Assembly (NCBI GenBank): GCA_034008185.1
Contig: CM067084.1
Coordinates: forward strand, 61,518,599-61,582,598
Direction: 5' to 3'
DNA: 64,000 bases
Source: Gorsachius magnificus
Lineage: Eukaryota > Chordata > Aves > Pelecaniformes > Ardeidae
The position numbers were made by a program, and so were the translations under genes. Below the pieces are notes generated by a model. The model ran no database searches and was not told the origin of the DNA. It worked only from the letters and a program-made list of their open reading frames with translations. Each line of letters begins with the position of its first letter. Position 1 is the stretch's first letter. This document shows positions 61,130-64,000 of the stretch, in pieces.

Positions 61130-62271
61130 TAAAAATGATGGATGTATATACAAAAGAAAGTTCAAGAATAGTGTGAGGTGGCATAACCACCCTAGGCTGG
61201 CTTACTCTGAGAAATAGGTCTTAGACATCATGGTACACGCTTCAGTATAGTGTAGTAAGCAGAATACATTCCTAGGATTACAGTCAGCTTGTAGTACAGT
61301 ACAAAATTATTAAAGAGTAATTACTTTCTTGGATCCATAGATAAAGGCCAAGATGAACACATCCAAATTACACGTCTTTATCCACTGTCCATTCTCATTT
61401 TAGCATCCTGGTAGTAAACTTCCTTGATGCCTTACTAAGGTATGGAAATACCTATAGAAGCAATAGCCTCACAGATTCAGGGATCTAGTTTCTTGCCCAC
61501 AATTTTGGCATGGTGTTTAGTTGCTAAAATGATGGTACAAACCCATGTTGAATTATTAGATAAATCTTGAATTTGTTCTTGCACTGTACAAAGTCAATGC
61601 AGTTGAGTAATTTTTTTTTTAATATGAATAAAATAATTTATGGAACAGCTAATCACAATAAACATGACAAAAAATCACCCTAGGTGTTGACATTTTTCAT
61701 ACATTCAGAAAGTAATTGGGCAGATAGAAGAGCTAATGCCTGGTTTAAAAGTTTTTATTATTATTATCTTTATTATTTTAGGAAAATAGCAGATGTTATG
61801 GTCTTTTAAATTGCCTTCTGGGTATTCAGGCTTCAGTATTAGTGGCCTCAAGCTTTTATCCTTAATCATAGGACTAGAAGTTTACTTTTAAAAATGAAAT
61901 CTGCTCTTCTCACACAGTGAAATCATTTCAGAACCTAAGGCTTTATGACATGCACTAGCTTCTTTGAGATGAAGTAAAAATGTGAAGTTGGCAAAACAGC
62001 TATGTAATTCAGATCTAGGGGATTTCAGTGCTTTAACTTTCTGATATGAGAACTGACATAGGCTCTTAGTCTCAGAGTCTTACAGAAACCTATCTTGTGC
62101 TGTGCTAAGCATTTCAGTGAGAATTTGGTGATCTCTTCCTGGGACTGGAGTTCACAATGTTGGACTCCATAGGCACCTTATGAAGAAAATTCAGAAGAAA
62201 ATTTCAAACAAGATGATTGTTCAGAATATTTTTAGAAAACGAGGATGGAGGATTTAATGTTTAATGTTTAT

Positions 62272-62297
62272 TTTTTTAAAAAGGTTTTTTAAAAAGG
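62272..62297. repeat. Tandem 13-bp duplication
   Basis: TTTTTTAAAAAGG is present twice, head to tail and without mismatch. A diverged further partial unit (TTTAATTTTTAATG) follows. Confidence 0.85.
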
Positions 62298-64000
62298 TTT
62301 AATTTTTAATGCCAAATTTACTTCTTTCAAGTTATTTGACATTACATAGGATTTTGATTCAGCAGAGTGATATGACAATGTACTTAAATCACAATGCAAC
62401 TAAAAATTACACTTAGCAGAGCATACCAACTACAAGACGAATGTGATTCTCAGTACTGATCTCTAGAATATGCTCACTACCATGATGCTGGGTGTCCTCC
62501 ATCTCCGAGAAGGAATACATGGCTTGAAGCCAGCTCAAGCCTGTTGCTCTCTTCAAATTCTTTTTGTTGATTGTTTGATTTTTGTACTTTATGATAAGTT
62601 GATCCACACATACCCTCCACCTCTGATCCCACACTTGCTGAGTCAGGATGACATTTGCATTCTTTTGATTAATTCAGGATCAAACATTTGCACAACCAGA
62701 TGTTCCTATCAACTGATACAGCTATTAATATATAATAAAGGACATCCTCTAGTTCCCTTTGTGTTAAGCCTGTCTGTCTTTGCAGCAGGAGTGGTCAGTC
62801 ACTCCACCCATATTTTCACTGAGCTTCATGAGCACGTTGCCCTTGCCCATCATCTCTGAACTGTATTCCGTTGTAGGGTTGTAACTAATCAGTCACAAAT
62901 AGCCATAGAAATCAATAGGGAAGAGAAGAAATGAAGGTCTTCCTCTTTTATGGATGGTGGCACCAGTCTGGTCTCTCTATTACATAATGTTATCTTAAAC
63001 TAGCAGTAACTCATTATAGTAGTGCTTTGAACACCATATTATGTATTTTGGTGGAAGTCACTTGCAAAAGAGATGATGCTTAAGCAGCTAAGTGATATAT
63101 TTTTTTTTTCAAACCATGCTGTTTGAGTAAAATATCTATAGTCTGCCTAAAGCATGCTTATGCACTTTATTAATTTTATGAATGTCAGTCTTGCTGGCTT
63201 TTCTGAGAATGTCACAACTTAACAGGTTTCTAAGTCAGCCAGACACAAGAAATGAAACATGTGGGTCTGCAAGTCTTCTACAAATTTCAGAAAGGTTAGC
63301 AAGTTCTGACACTAGCCTTTTTGGTATACAAGCTTCAAGAAGGTAATGTTTGAAATATAGTAAGCTCCATATTCTGTGAGTATTAATTAAAAAGTGTTCA
63401 AAAACACTCTTCCTTTTCCCCACTGTTTTCTTTCAGGATGAGACATTTTCTTTGGTCTTTCTGTTATACTCCAGTAAACTTCAACAATTAGTAGTGCTGT
63501 AAGAAGAATGGGAGGATGCCTTCCCACAGATATTTCTATCTCTCTGTGAACTGAAATGAGGGAATTACATTTGTTGGATGGAGAATTTTACTAATACAGA
63601 TAATTTGAATGGTAAAAATATAAATTATAAATTAATTCAATTTCCATGTATGCATTTATGTGTTCTTACCATGCTTTCTAAACTTCTTAAGTATGTTCTT
63701 ATACAAAATTGAGAGCTTTTAAACCAGATCATATGTAACTGTCATATGAAACTAATTTCTGTGAAAGAGGGAGTTATTACTATTCCACTAGAGATCAAAA
63801 CAGGCTTATCCATTGACTTTTCAACATATGCATCTACTGGTTTCCATCCCCAGCTCCTCTGAGAAATGTCATAGTTTCTCTCTTTAAGAGATTTTTATTT
63901 AAGAATCATATAATGATACCACTCTGACTAAAAGCTTTATTTCAAACTATCTTAAGTAACTTAATGAATAATAGCCAGTATTCATTTAGTAGGTGCTGAA

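Larger units (their letters stand above)
54941..64000. other. About 9 kb of unique AT-rich DNA, no gene seen
   Basis: No gene or named repeat is recognised to the end of the window. Details are a (CA)n run at 61115-61129 and the 13-bp unit TTTTTTAAAAAGG present twice at 62272-62297. A purine- and A-rich stretch at about 57040-57540 has many ACCA/CAGG phrases and might be an old unnamed repeat. A complex stretch at about 60230-60560 could be conserved non-coding DNA. The longest frame (62470-62859, 129 codons) has no domain or signal I recognise and is treated as chance. Confidence 0.5.

Noticed and set aside
62470..62859. 129-codon plus-strand frame starting at ATG
   Set aside because: No recognisable domain, Kozak context or splice partner. 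This length is expected occasionally in 64 kb.

Overview
The window reads as AT-rich intergenic or intronic DNA from a bird nuclear genome. The avian assignment rests on the repeats. There are several 5'-truncated CR1 LINEs ending in the typical ATTCTATG-like 3' tail. There are also two solo endogenous-retrovirus LTRs: one of a type I recognise as widespread in birds, and one ERVK-like. I find no host protein-coding exon, tRNA, rRNA or CRISPR array that I can defend. Most open frames are short chance frames, and many of them start at GTG or TTG, which is not meaningful here.

Layout, left to right: unique AT-rich DNA (1-3550); CR1 copy A (3551-4178); unique DNA; CR1 copy B of another subfamily (7136-7485); a 211-bp near-perfect palindrome with 48-bp arms (7673-7883); about 10 kb of unique DNA with one weak exon candidate near 15 kb; an ancient L3/CR1-like LINE relic (about 17988-18610); a short plus-strand CR1 3' relic (about 20600-20660); a GC-richer patch with a G-quadruplex motif and CAG-rich tract (22400-22760); a double hairpin (23780-23836) next to an old CR1 reverse-transcriptase relic (23850-24075); unique DNA; CR1 copy C (30335-31380); a solo ERVL-type LTR with a 5-bp target duplication (35207-35811); a solo ERVK-type LTR with a 6-bp target duplication (41366-41691); unique DNA with conserved-looking stretches; CR1 copy D (53207-54940), which keeps an uninterrupted reverse-transcriptase frame of about 550 codons; unique DNA to the end.

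No genes here work together as a pathway. The biology visible is retrotransposition at different ages. Copy D is the youngest LINE, judged by its open frame. Copies A and C are decayed relatives with frameshifts and deletions. The relics at 18, 20.6 and 24 kb are much older. Eight of the nine interspersed repeats lie on the minus strand, which would fit a long intron of a plus-strand gene, but the sample is small. I did not find a convincing undescribed biological system. The palindrome at 7.7 kb, the G4/CAG patch at 22.5 kb and the long open CR1 frame are the items most worth checking.
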